Shown: one piece after another, positions 43,611-52,428 of the stretch | How the letters are laid out: each line of letters opens with the position of its first letter | Numbering within the stretch: the first letter of the stretch is position 1 | Source of the DNA: Marinisporobacter sp. | GTDB lineage: Bacteria > Bacillota > Clostridia > Peptostreptococcales > Thermotaleaceae | Reading direction: 5' to 3' | Assembly: GCA_025210525.1 (NCBI GenBank) | Contig: JAOARP010000047.1 | Location: 496,001 to 560,000, forward strand | Length of the DNA: 64,000 nt | Translations under genes and position numbers: made by a program | Notes under the pieces: generated by a model | Databases searched by the model: none | What the model was told of the DNA's origin: nothing | Seen by the model: only the letters and a program-made list of their open reading frames with translations

Positions 43611-46600
43611 ATGAAAAAAAGATGGCTAATATTTACCCTATGGATTCTAAGCTTTATGATGTCAGGTTCATCTTGTCATGTAAGTGAGACAAATTATAGG
43701 GTAATAGTAGACGATGTAATTGTAACTAATAATGAGACGGGCTTAGAAAGAGCTTTTCCTGTTGAACACAAGGCAAATGCAAATCATAGTATCCTTACTG
43801 TATCCGTATTAGAAAATGAGGCTTATACCTTTGAATTTAAAAAACCTAGTGATGACTATCAGATTGGGTTTCGTATAGCTTCAAATGATAAACCATTTTA
43901 CGACAAGTTTGTTGAACATGAGGATGGAAATAAAACGTATTTTACCTATACACCAAGTAAAGACGACCACAATAAAACTCTACGATTTGTCCTTGGACAT
44001 ACTATAGCCTCAGGACTAGCCGGTCAGAGGAGTGTATACCAAAATATAGATATGACCATAGTTGTAAAAGATACAAATGCAAAGCCTCAAATAAAATCCA
44101 TATCTCAATTAGTAGATAATCAAGAGCTAGAAATAAATGATAGGATAAAAGTACCTATCCTAGAAGCATATACACTAAAATTAAATGCTTTTGATACATA
44201 TGATGATTTTTTAACTTACAATATAGAAGCATCAGATAACTTGGAATTCACACAAGATAATAATAAAGATACCTTTACTTGTATCCCTGATAAGCAAGGC
44301 TTTTATGATATTACCCTTAAAGTACACGATGGCTTTGAAGAGGTATCTAAACAGATTCGTATGCAGGTGTTGTATAAACCACAAATTAAATCTATCACTA
44401 AAATAGTTAATCATGATGAAATAGAATATACTGATGCAGATGAAATCTTCGTTATTAAAGATAAAGAATTTTCTTTTAAAATTAATACTTTATTAGAAAA
44501 TCAATCTCAAGTATTTAGTATCGAAGGAAAGCTTAAGAATAAGTTTAAACAAGATGATATAGACAAAAATATTTTTAGTTTCACTCCTAATAAATCAGAT
44601 GATGGAAAAGAAATCATATTTAAAGTAGCTAATGACATACACATTACCACTCGGACTATAAAATTAAAAATCAATGATCATAATAATAAACCTGTAATAG
44701 AAAATATGAAAATCCTTCGTAATGATCAAGAGACTAAAATAAATGATGATGAAGAAATATTCATTGCCGTGGGAGATGAAGTAAATCTTTGGCTTGAAGC
44801 TTCTGATGATGATAATGATAATCTTCAATACATGGTTGATAATCTTTTTATTCAAGATAAGGATCTTCCAAATGTATTTACTTGGACTGCTACAGAAGGT
44901 TCTTATGATGTGTCTATCAAAGTTCGTGATGTTTTTGACCAAGTATCAAAGAATATACATATTATTTCAAAACCTAAACCTGAAATCAAGTCAATTACAA
45001 GAATATATAATGATCTAGGAACAAATTTTACAAATTCTGATACTATGGTTCTTCTTGATAACAACGAAGTCACTTTCAAAATAAATCTTGAAGATGAAAA
45101 TACCATTGCTTCAAATTATAATATACGTATGTATAATGTAAATAAAGATTCTAGTAAAACATTTATAGATATACCTCGTGCTTCTCTTACTCAAGATTCA
45201 GTAAATAAAAATACTTTTAGATTTAGATATAGTCATTCTCTATATGGTATATTTGATAATCTTCATTTTGAATTTAGCGCATCCAATGAGGTAGGAAAAT
45301 CAACATTCTCAATAGAATCAGCTGTTAAGACTACAAAAAATCATAGACCTAGTTTTGGACAAAACATGAACCTCCTTAAGAATGGTTCATCCTATGCTAT
45401 TTCTAACAATGAAATAACTGTCGATAAAAAGGAAACATTTGGAATTACCATGGATTATTCTGATGAAGACCTAGATAAGTTTACTTTGTATGCTGTAAAT
45501 ACTCCATTGACTTTTGAATATGTAGAGAATGCTCATATGCTTATATGTACTCCAGAAAAAGCCGGTATTTATCATGTATCCTTTAAAGGACATGATGGCT
45601 TTGAAACAACAGAAAATACTCGTGATTTAACCATATATGTAGGCACTCCACCTGTTATCAACTCAATAAAAGTTATTCAAGATACAACAGAAACTATTAT
45701 TGATCAACAAAATACCACAAAATTAATAGTAGGAGAAAAAACTTTATTTAGAATAGATGCTTCTCCACAGAATAATGATTTAACTTACATTGTCGAAGGT
45801 GATTTAAAAGATAAGGTTATGCAAAGCACTGAAAAGGATAACGAATTTGTATATACTCCTACTGAAGAGGATCATGGTAAAAATATTTTATTTAAAGTAT
45901 CTAATGATGCATTAGAAATAACTAAAACTATTATTGTAGCTATTAATCATCCTCCTGTTATTGATGGACTAAAAATACAACAAGATCATGAATGGGTTTC
46001 CCTAAACGATACTGAAGTAATCTTATCAGAGGACGAGGAAATTGCTCTAAAAATAGATGGATCTGATCAGGACAATGATTCTTTAACCTATAGTGCTGTA
46101 GCAATTCCTGAGATAACCTTTATTCAAGACTCTCAAGATCCATCCATATTTAGATGGACACCTGATTCAAATCATACAGGTAATTATGATGTAGCATTTG
46201 CTGTAAATGATACTCTTAAGACAATATTCAACAGGATAAAAATAAAAGTAAAAAATCGTCAACCTGTGATTAACTCAATAAAAGCTATTCAATACTCCAC
46301 TGAAACAATTATAGATGAAGAAAGTAATCGTATAAACATATTAGCAGAAGGCAAAGTTTTATTCAAAATAGATGCATCTCCAAAGGATATTTCTTTAAGT
46401 TATATTGTAGAAGGCGATTTAAAAGATAAATTTATACAAAGCAATGAAAATAATAATGAATTTGTTTACAAACCTACTATAGAAGATAAAGGTAAAAGTA
46501 TTCAATTTAAAGTACTCAATGGTACAGAAGAAACAACTAGAGCCATTACGGTATTCCCTAATCAACGACCTTCTATTAAGGGCTTCAAGCTACAAAAAAA

Positions 46601-47258
46601 TAATGATTGGTCTTTGATAAAGGATAGCGATACGAAAATAGTAGTTGATCTCACCGTAACAGCAGGGGAAGAAATAGCTATAAAAGCAGATGGTTTTGAT
46701 GAAGATAATGATCCTTTGACATATACTTTTCAATCATCAGATGGTGCAAATTTTGTTCAAGATAACCAAGATAAAAGTATTGTTAGATGGACTCCTAGTT
46801 CAAATGATATAGGGGAACATACCCTCGCCTTTATGGTAAAAGATTCTTATGGTGGAGTCTTCAAAGGAATAAATATAATCGTTGTAGAGAGCGTAAATAG
46901 ACCTCCTACCATTCATTCAATTTCTGCTTGTTTTAATATTTGGGATGATGACGCACCTAGAACAGTAATTGATAATGTTTATGAAGTAGATGAAAGGGAT
47001 ATGTTTGATGGTGTATTTTTTATAATAGATGCTAATGATCCAGATGGAGATTCCATCACCTATGCTACTGATTTTGTTTCTAAATCTGGAATAGAAGCGA
47101 GCATTTTAGAATGTGGTATACAAGGAAACCCTAATATAGCTCATTTTTACCGCTATGACTCACCGCTAGAATATCCAATTAGATTTACTGTATCAGATGG
47201 TGAAAACTCAACAAGTGAGGATATTCTATTAAAAATAAAACCTTTGAATGAACAATAA
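43611..47258 (+). CDS. Giant secreted protein of tandem Ig-like repeats
   Basis: The 1215-residue protein has a signal peptide (KKRWLIFTLWILSFMMSGSSC) with a cysteine that may be lipidated, although the residue at -3 is not a standard lipobox one. The remainder is about ten beta-sandwich repeats of roughly 95-105 residues. Two kinds alternate. One carries INSIKxIQ, LFKIDASP, YIVEGDLKDK and FKVxN; the other carries GEEIAIKADGFDEDNDPLTY, FVQD.QD.SIxRWTP and VxFxVxD. The Asp-rich DxDNDxLTY loops look like calcium sites of cadherin-like or BIG domains. No sortase signal or S-layer domain was seen. It is likely a surface adhesin or scaffold; role inferred. GGAGG lies before the ATG. Confidence 0.8.
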   Translation: MKKRWLIFTLWILSFMMSGSSCHVSETNYRVIVDDVIVTNNETGLERAFPVEHKANANHSILTVSVLENEAYTFEFKKPSDDYQIGFRIASNDKPFYDKFVEHEDGNKTYFTYTPSKDDHNKTLRFVLGHTIASGLAGQRSVYQNIDMTIVVKDTNAKPQIKSISQLVDNQELEINDRIKVPILEAYTLKLNAFDTYDDFLTYNIEASDNLEFTQDNNKDTFTCIPDKQGFYDITLKVHDGFEEVSKQIRMQVLYKPQIKSITKIVNHDEIEYTDADEIFVIKDKEFSFKINTLLENQSQVFSIEGKLKNKFKQDDIDKNIFSFTPNKSDDGKEIIFKVANDIHITTRTIKLKINDHNNKPVIENMKILRNDQETKINDDEEIFIAVGDEVNLWLEASDDDNDNLQYMVDNLFIQDKDLPNVFTWTATEGSYDVSIKVRDVFDQVSKNIHIISKPKPEIKSITRIYNDLGTNFTNSDTMVLLDNNEVTFKINLEDENTIASNYNIRMYNVNKDSSKTFIDIPRASLTQDSVNKNTFRFRYSHSLYGIFDNLHFEFSASNEVGKSTFSIESAVKTTKNHRPSFGQNMNLLKNGSSYAISNNEITVDKKETFGITMDYSDEDLDKFTLYAVNTPLTFEYVENAHMLICTPEKAGIYHVSFKGHDGFETTENTRDLTIYVGTPPVINSIKVIQDTTETIIDQQNTTKLIVGEKTLFRIDASPQNNDLTYIVEGDLKDKVMQSTEKDNEFVYTPTEEDHGKNILFKVSNDALEITKTIIVAINHPPVIDGLKIQQDHEWVSLNDTEVILSEDEEIALKIDGSDQDNDSLTYSAVAIPEITFIQDSQDPSIFRWTPDSNHTGNYDVAFAVNDTLKTIFNRIKIKVKNRQPVINSIKAIQYSTETIIDEESNRINILAEGKVLFKIDASPKDISLSYIVEGDLKDKFIQSNENNNEFVYKPTIEDKGKSIQFKVLNGTEETTRAITVFPNQRPSIKGFKLQKNNDWSLIKDSDTKIVVDLTVTAGEEIAIKADGFDEDNDPLTYTFQSSDGANFVQDNQDKSIVRWTPSSNDIGEHTLAFMVKDSYGGVFKGINIIVVESVNRPPTIHSISACFNIWDDDAPRTVIDNVYEVDERDMFDGVFFIIDANDPDGDSITYATDFVSKSGIEASILECGIQGNPNIAHFYRYDSPLEYPIRFTVSDGENSTSEDILLKIKPLNEQ

Positions 47259-47271
47259 AACCTTGGCAACA

Positions 47272-47311
47272 AAATAAAAAAGATAGAGATCCCTCTCCAT
47301 CTTTTTTATTT
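47272..47311 (+). terminator. Terminator after the Ig-repeat gene
   Basis: GAGA / TCTC tip with one mismatch, then GAT/ATC and long A/T arms (47272-47284 with 47299-47311) that include the T-run. Confidence 0.85.
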
Positions 47312-47342
47312 TACTATTTCATATAAAGGAAGTGATCTGTCT

Positions 47343-48335
47343 TTGAAAAAGAAATTATTTCTAGTCTTTCTATTCATTTTTTTAATCAATAATAATCATT
47401 TTGTTTATGGACAAAGTCCTTTAAAAATCTTTTTAAGTGGCTATGATTTTACTAAAGATAAAGAAATCATTGCTAAATATGACTTACTCCATCTACTTAA
47501 AGAATCCAATAATATTGAACAGCGTGCATTAACAAGAAAATATAAGGAAATAGATGGAGAAAAGCTATATTTAGATATTTATCCTCCTATCAATAAAGAT
47601 AAAAAAAATCCTGTCCTTGTCTATTTTCACTATGGCTACTGGAAAGGCATGGGACGAACAGGTATTTTGAATCTTTCTAAACCTTTACTCTATTATTTAA
47701 ATGAACAAGGCTTCTATGTCATCAGTGTAGATGGTCGCCAATTGCCCAAAGGGAAATTCCCAAACAATGTTAAAGACTGTAAAGATGCCATCCGATGGAT
47801 TTATAAAAATTCTGAATCATATGGATTTGACACAAAGAATATAGGAGTCTTAGGAGCTTCTTCTGGAGGACATTTAGCACTTCTTACGGCATTCTCAGAT
47901 AATAATAGTTACATAGGAGATAATGAATTAGCCTCTTATCCATCGAAGGTAAATTATGCAGTAGTCTATGGTACTCCAACATATTTTTCTAAAGAATCTG
48001 AAAGCAACCCCTATGTAAAGGAATATCTTGGTGAATACGCAAAAAATAGATTAAATTATATAAAAGCAAGCCCTATTCACTATATGAATAAAAAATCAAT
48101 TCCTATTTTGCTGATTCATGGAACAAAAGATACTTATGTTCCCTTTGAACATTCACAAAAAATCCTTAAAAAAGCTAAGGAATTAGGATTAGATTTTGAA
48201 TTTATAAAAATAGAAAATGGAGGACATACAGTCTCAGAATTTTTAGAAAAAGAAATAAGTCCTTCCCCTGTAAACATTGTTCATTCAATCCTAGAATACA
48301 TAGAGCAAAAATCAAATTTATCCAAGGATCAATAA
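47343..48335 (+). CDS. Secreted alpha/beta-hydrolase (esterase/lipase)
   Basis: The gene starts with TTG after AGGAAGTGAT, giving 330 residues with a signal peptide (KKKLFLVFLFIFLINNNHFVYG). The esterase motifs are oxyanion-loop VYFHYGYWKGMG (HGGxxxxG-like with Tyr in place), nucleophile Ser in GASSGGH, acid in HGTKDTYVP and base in GGHTVSEF. It belongs to the hormone-sensitive-lipase / BD-FAE-like group that cleaves short acyl or carbohydrate esters outside the cell. It is downstream of the Ig-repeat gene, with its own ribosome site after that gene's terminator. Confidence 0.87.
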   Translation: MKKKLFLVFLFIFLINNNHFVYGQSPLKIFLSGYDFTKDKEIIAKYDLLHLLKESNNIEQRALTRKYKEIDGEKLYLDIYPPINKDKKNPVLVYFHYGYWKGMGRTGILNLSKPLLYYLNEQGFYVISVDGRQLPKGKFPNNVKDCKDAIRWIYKNSESYGFDTKNIGVLGASSGGHLALLTAFSDNNSYIGDNELASYPSKVNYAVVYGTPTYFSKESESNPYVKEYLGEYAKNRLNYIKASPIHYMNKKSIPILLIHGTKDTYVPFEHSQKILKKAKELGLDFEFIKIENGGHTVSEFLEKEISPSPVNIVHSILEYIEQKSNLSKDQ

Positions 48336-48353
48336 ACAAATGAGGTATACATA

Positions 48354-48443
48354 ATGAATCTAATGTATTTCAGATTTACTGTATCAGATGGCAAAAGTTC
48401 TACTAGTAAAGATATTCAGTTAAATATACCCCTGATAATCTAA
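48354..48443 (+). pseudogene. Remnant of a second Ig-repeat gene (3' end)
   Basis: This short frame (29 codons) encodes FRFTVSDGKSSTSKDIQLNI, which matches the C-terminus of the Ig-repeat protein, RFTVSDGENSTSEDILLKI. At DNA level the 20 bases starting at 48372 are identical to those at 47181, and the next 36 match at about 25 positions. It begins 18 bases after the esterase stop and its own stop falls in a terminator loop, so it looks like what is left after deletion of a paralogous gene. Confidence 0.75.
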
Positions 48444-48480
48444 GATTACTTTTGATTATTAAGGGTATATTTAATTTTTT
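48421..48480 (+). terminator. Terminator after the esterase gene and fragment
   Basis: AAATATACCC (48422-48431) pairs with GGGTATATTT (48463-48472), with an inner stem TGATAATC / GATTATTA, followed by a T7 run. Confidence 0.85.
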
Positions 48481-48499
48481 TTATTTTCCCAAAAGTTTT

Positions 48500-49807
48500 T
48501 TAGGATCTTCTCTTTATATTCCAAAATACAACAAATACTAAAATAAGAATTCCCATATTAAATAGGATAAACCCTCGATAGGAGAATTTTTCTTTTTTCG
48601 TCTCTTCTTTCACTTTTATAGGTTTGTCTGTTTTTTTCTCTTTCTTTAGTTGCTGACTTATTTCATATTTTTCTTTTGTTTCACTAGGCAATTGGCTCAT
48701 TTCCTGTTTTACCCATATTTTAATCACTTGTCCATCTCTTTTCCCTTTTTCCAACCCCTTTAGCATTTCTATATATTCATCTATATAGCCACTTTTTTTA
48801 TAGAGCATAGCTAATTGATATAAATTTTTTTCTTCAAAAATGCCATTGGTCTTAAAATAATAAGCTGCATCTTCATATTGTCCTTTTTTCATCAAAATCA
48901 TTGCTCTATAATAATCAAATAAATGAATCATCCTGATGGCATATTTAGCTATTCGATCCTCTTCATTCTCCTTATATTTTTCTATTTGATCCATATACCT
49001 CCATGCATCATCATAATTTTCCTTCTTATATGTATCATAAGCTTTTTTCCCCAAGTTTTGTATTTCCCATAATTCTTCATCCCTTGGCGCAATAGGAATA
49101 TCTAATAAATACGTCTTTTCGTTTTTCATAGAATTTTTATGATAAAGGTTTATATCGAAGTCAGGCTTTAGATTGTAAAACTCCCAAGTCATTTTTTTAT
49201 CCTCTGGGATTACTTTAAATGATACATAATTTTTATAATCTTCATAGCCTACGAGTTCAACGTTTTCTGGATCTAAGTCATCTTCAAATTCTATAGTAAC
49301 TTTTCCATAACCAATTGGATTATCCCAAACACCACCGCTTAGGATATATTCAACTTTTTCCCCTCCTATTCCATCAACGGCAAGATCCACCCAGTAAGTA
49401 TTCTCTACCCTTTTCACTTGCTCTTTATCAAATGTCATTTCTAAGGCATACCAATTATCATTATATAATTCTTTTCTATTTTCCCCTTTTTTTAAAGCAA
49501 TCGAAGTTTTTTCTCCATCTATATATACCTTAAAATCATGTAATTGATGATTCTTGTTTTTTGTAGTATATGCAGGAAATCCTGCTATAATTTTTTCTTT
49601 TTCTCCTGTATTTTTCAAAACAAATTCACTTCGAACATAAGCCATTCCATTTCTTACTTTAATTTCTACTTTTTCTGATATCATTTGTATATTTTTATCA
49701 GAAATGGGATATATATTCCCTGCTTTTGCCTTTAAAATATTATCATCTGCATAAACTGTTAAATTTAAAAGATATAATATAATCAATGGGATATATAGCT
49801 TTTTCAT
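48500..49807 (-). CDS. Secreted/membrane protein with N-terminal beta domain and TPR-like helices
   Basis: The 435-residue protein has a signal peptide (KKLYIPLIILYLLNLTVYA), a beta-rich region (about 30-225) containing IKVRNGMAYVRSEFVLKNTGEKEKIIAGFPA split motifs reminiscent of DUF4424-like or VIT-like domains, a helical repeat region (about 245-365) with TPR-like spacing (AKYAIRMIHLFDYYRAMILMKKGQYEDAAYYFKTNGIFEEKN), a charged linker, and a C-terminal membrane helix (about 410-428) followed by KRRS. It is probably anchored with its bulk outside. No function assigned. It lies 53 bases behind the next upstream gene, in the same orientation. Confidence 0.65.
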   Translation of the reverse strand: MKKLYIPLIILYLLNLTVYADDNILKAKAGNIYPISDKNIQMISEKVEIKVRNGMAYVRSEFVLKNTGEKEKIIAGFPAYTTKNKNHQLHDFKVYIDGEKTSIALKKGENRKELYNDNWYALEMTFDKEQVKRVENTYWVDLAVDGIGGEKVEYILSGGVWDNPIGYGKVTIEFEDDLDPENVELVGYEDYKNYVSFKVIPEDKKMTWEFYNLKPDFDINLYHKNSMKNEKTYLLDIPIAPRDEELWEIQNLGKKAYDTYKKENYDDAWRYMDQIEKYKENEEDRIAKYAIRMIHLFDYYRAMILMKKGQYEDAAYYFKTNGIFEEKNLYQLAMLYKKSGYIDEYIEMLKGLEKGKRDGQVIKIWVKQEMSQLPSETKEKYEISQQLKKEKKTDKPIKVKEETKKEKFSYRGFILFNMGILILVFVVFWNIKRRS

Positions 49808-49860
49808 GAATAATCCTCTTTTCTTTATAGGAAAAGAGCCCTAAAATTGAGCTCTATTCC

Positions 49861-50460
49861 TTATAGTTGTGCTGCAAAGCACCAATTATTATTTTCTTTT
49901 ATAAACTTTAATTTGTATTCATAAGTTTTATTTTCGTGATTTTCTTTAACCTTTACATAAGCAATACTTTCACCATTATACATAACATCTGAATAGACTA
50001 ATTCTTTTAGTTTTCCTTCTCCATTGTCCGTAATAACATTCTTTAATCTGTATGCACTAAAGCCTTTTGGTATATTTCTTTTATAAATTTCACTGGACAT
50101 AGTATAAATAAGATTAGATGCTTCTTTTTGGTCAAGATTTCCATTGGCAGTTCGCACTAATATTTCTCTCCATGCATCTAATGCATTATAAATATCCGTT
50201 AAGTTTGAAAGATTAATAGGCGGTAGCGTTTCTAATTCCTCTACATTTTCCACATTCTCATTTTCAGTGGATTCATCAACCTTAGTGGTTTCTTGTTTTT
50301 CCATACTCTCTCTGATCATCTGTTGTTGCCTATATTCTATATACGCATCTTTCTCTGCATCAGCACATAATGAATATCCCACAAATATCCCAAGTAATCC
50401 CCCTGCCATGGTGAAAGCAAAAAATATTAAGACACCTACCGTTACATTTTTACCTTCCAT
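49861..50460 (-). CDS. Membrane-anchored protein of unknown function
   Basis: The 199-residue protein has one N-terminal membrane helix (about 6-30, VGVLIFFAFTMAGGLLGIFVGYS), an acidic linker with repeated Glu (about 52-72), then a soluble domain (about 85-199) of alternating helices and strands ending SWNN-like NNNWCFAAQL, which recalls the NTF2-like or DUF4440-type ending in which Trp closes the barrel. It shares orientation and probably a transcript with the 48500-49807 gene. Confidence 0.6.
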   Translation of the reverse strand: MEGKNVTVGVLIFFAFTMAGGLLGIFVGYSLCADAEKDAYIEYRQQQMIRESMEKQETTKVDESTENENVENVEELETLPPINLSNLTDIYNALDAWREILVRTANGNLDQKEASNLIYTMSSEIYKRNIPKGFSAYRLKNVITDNGEGKLKELVYSDVMYNGESIAYVKVKENHENKTYEYKLKFIKENNNWCFAAQL

Positions 50461-50614
50461 ACCTCACCTCTTTATATTTTGTTTAATTTTCTACCTACAT
50501 AGTCTATCATAATCAGTTCTATTTTTCATTATTTTATCATAAAAATAGGACCATGCAAACTAGTACTATTTTTAGTAGTTTTTGTAGAATATACAAAAAA
50601 TTCATAATTTACTA

Positions 50615-50643
50615 TTGACATATTCTCTTTTTTCATATAGACT
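50615..50643 (+). promoter_or_regulatory. Promoter of the methionine operon
   Basis: TTGACA (50615-50620) and TAGACT (50638-50643), 17 bases apart, 20 bases upstream of the SAM riboswitch. Confidence 0.7.
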
Positions 50644-50664
50644 TAATAAAAATTAAATATCATT

Positions 50665-50768
50665 CTTATCCTGAGTGGTGGAGGGATCTGGCCCTTTGAA
50701 GCCCGGCAACCAGCATAATTATATGCATTGGTGCTAATTCCAGCGGTATATTACCGACAGATGAGAGC
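50665..50768 (+). promoter_or_regulatory. SAM-I riboswitch (S-box)
   Basis: The stretch shows the conserved S-box order: CTTATC (50665), GGTGGAGGGATCTGGCCCT, GAAGCCCGGCAACC (50698-50711), a variable hairpin, GGTGCTAATTCC (50730-50741), and GACAGATGAGAG (50756-50767). It is on the same strand as, and 85 bases upstream of, the metF start. High SAM would favour the terminator at 50780-50810 and switch the operon off. Confidence 0.97.
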
Positions 50769-50779
50769 TTTCGAATCTA

Positions 50780-50810
50780 AACTTCTTTCACTGTTGAAAG
50801 AAGTTTTTTT
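50780..50810 (+). terminator. SAM riboswitch terminator
   Basis: AACTTCTTTCA pairs perfectly with TGAAAGAAGTT over CTGT, then T6; the expression platform of the S-box. Confidence 0.92.
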
Positions 50811-50853
50811 ACTTTAAAATTACAAAATTATATATAATAAGGAGATGTTTCAA

Positions 50854-51741
50854 ATGTTAATAAAAAATTTATATGAAAAAGAAAAACCAGTTATTTCTTT
50901 CGAAATTTTCCCACCTAAAAAAAATGGGCCTATCGAAACTGTATACAATACAATTGAAGCATTAAAAGATTTAAAACCTGATTTTATTAGTGTTACCTAC
51001 GGTGCTGGTGGAAGTACTACCAAGCAAACTGTTGAAATTGCATCTATTATAAAAAACAAATACCATATTGAAGCCTTAGCCCATCTTACTTGTGTAACCT
51101 CCACTAAAGATGAAATTATAGGTATTTTAAATGATTTCCAAGATAACAATATAGAAAACGTTCTTGCTTTAAGAGGAGATTTTCCTCAAGATCCAAATTT
51201 CAAATTTCCAGATCCTCTTCATTATCAATACGCAAAGGATTTAATTCAGCATATAAAGAAAAGTCATCCTTTTAGCATTGGGGCTGCATGTTATCCAGAA
51301 GGTCATATTGAGTGTACTAGCTTAGATAAGGATCTTCATTATTTAAAAGGAAAAGTAACTACTGGTACTGATTTTTTAATCAGCCAGCTTTTCTTTGACA
51401 ATGAGCTCTTTTATGCTTACAAAGAAAAAATGGATAAACTAAATATTGATATCCCTATTTCAGCAGGAATTCTTCCCGTACTAAATAAAAAACAAATTGA
51501 TTATATTATATCTCTTTGTGGCTGTCATTTACCGAAAAAATTCACTAGAATTATTGAAAAATTCGAGCATAAGCCTGAAGCTTTAAAAGAAGCAGGTATC
51601 GCCTATGCTATTGAGCAAATCATTGATCTACTTTCTTGGGATGTAGAGGGTATTCATATTTACACCATGAACCGCCCAAAAACTACTCGAAAAATTATAG
51701 AAAATATATCAACCATAAGAAGTGTATTAGCAGAGGAGTAG
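50854..51741 (+). CDS. metF: Methylenetetrahydrofolate reductase
   Basis: Start set at ATG 50854, nine bases after GGAG; the in-frame ATG at 50845 touches that GGAG. The 295-residue TIM-barrel protein has SFEIFPPKK (active-site Glu), FISVTYGAGGST, HLTCVTSTK, NVLALRGDFP, IGAACYPEGH, LISQLFFDN and GILPVL, the MetF family pattern. It reduces 5,10-methylene-THF to 5-methyl-THF for methionine synthesis, using FADH2, and in acetogenic clostridia the equivalent step is in the methyl branch. It is under SAM control and precedes the MetH genes. Confidence 0.95.
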   Translation: MLIKNLYEKEKPVISFEIFPPKKNGPIETVYNTIEALKDLKPDFISVTYGAGGSTTKQTVEIASIIKNKYHIEALAHLTCVTSTKDEIIGILNDFQDNNIENVLALRGDFPQDPNFKFPDPLHYQYAKDLIQHIKKSHPFSIGAACYPEGHIECTSLDKDLHYLKGKVTTGTDFLISQLFFDNELFYAYKEKMDKLNIDIPISAGILPVLNKKQIDYIISLCGCHLPKKFTRIIEKFEHKPEALKEAGIAYAIEQIIDLLSWDVEGIHIYTMNRPKTTRKIIENISTIRSVLAEE

Positions 51742-51744
51742 CCT

Positions 51745-52428
51745 ATGAAACTTGATGAAAAGGAAATTCTACGTTATCTAGGATATAACCACCAAAAGAT
51801 TGATCTACAAACAAATAATCTCATAAAAGAATGTATAAAAGAAATAAAAGAATTGATCCATAAACACTATATCTATCAAATTTTTGATATTGAAAAAAAG
51901 TATCATCATATTCATTTAAAAAATACAAAACTATTCCTTGAAGGAATAGATATTTATAATCATTTATTCCACTCAGAAAAATGTGCAATCCTTGCTGTAA
52001 CCCTAGGAAACATTATTGATAAAAGGATAAAGTACTATAGCAAAATAAATTTAACAAAAAGCTTAATCTTTGATGCCTGCGCTACAACTGCAATAGAAGC
52101 TATGGCTGATAATACAGAAGAAGAAATTATAACTTATGCAAAACAAAATAACTATCACACAACTTATCGGTATAGCCCTGGCTATGGAGATTTTCCTCTT
52201 TCTATTCAGCCAGAAATTTTAAAAATTTTAGATACAGAACGTAAAATTGGACTTACAGTAACGCAAGATTTTCTTTTACTTCCTAGAAAATCTATTACTG
52301 CAATCATAGGATTTCAAAAGGATCCAGTTTCTTTAAATTCAAAGAACTGTAAAACTTGTAACCTTTATGAAACTTGTACTTATAAGAAAGAAGGGAATCA
52401 TTGTGGATATAAAAAAATTAACGAATAA
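51745..52428 (+). CDS. Stand-alone MetH reactivation (activation) domain protein
   Basis: The 227-residue protein matches the C-terminal activation domain of cobalamin-dependent methionine synthase, which binds SAM and remethylates oxidised cobalamin. It has AVTLGNIIDKRI, DACATTAIEAMAD and RYSPGYGDFPL (about 142-152, the RxxPGYG SAM-binding motif), then LGLTxTxxxxLxPxKSxxAxIGF-like LTVTQDFLLLPRKSITAIIGF. The tail carries CKTCNLYETC, then GNHCG (Cys at about 204, 207, 213 and 222), a possible metal or iron-sulfur site absent from E. coli MetH. The next gene, MetH, begins inside this one and lacks this domain. Confidence 0.88.
   Translation: MKLDEKEILRYLGYNHQKIDLQTNNLIKECIKEIKELIHKHYIYQIFDIEKKYHHIHLKNTKLFLEGIDIYNHLFHSEKCAILAVTLGNIIDKRIKYYSKINLTKSLIFDACATTAIEAMADNTEEEIITYAKQNNYHTTYRYSPGYGDFPLSIQPEILKILDTERKIGLTVTQDFLLLPRKSITAIIGFQKDPVSLNSKNCKTCNLYETCTYKKEGNHCGYKKINE

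Noticed and set aside
43611-47258. CRISPR or DNA-level satellite in the repeat-rich region
   Set aside because: Repeats are protein-level Ig-like units of about 100 residues with diverged DNA, not short identical DNA repeats with spacers.
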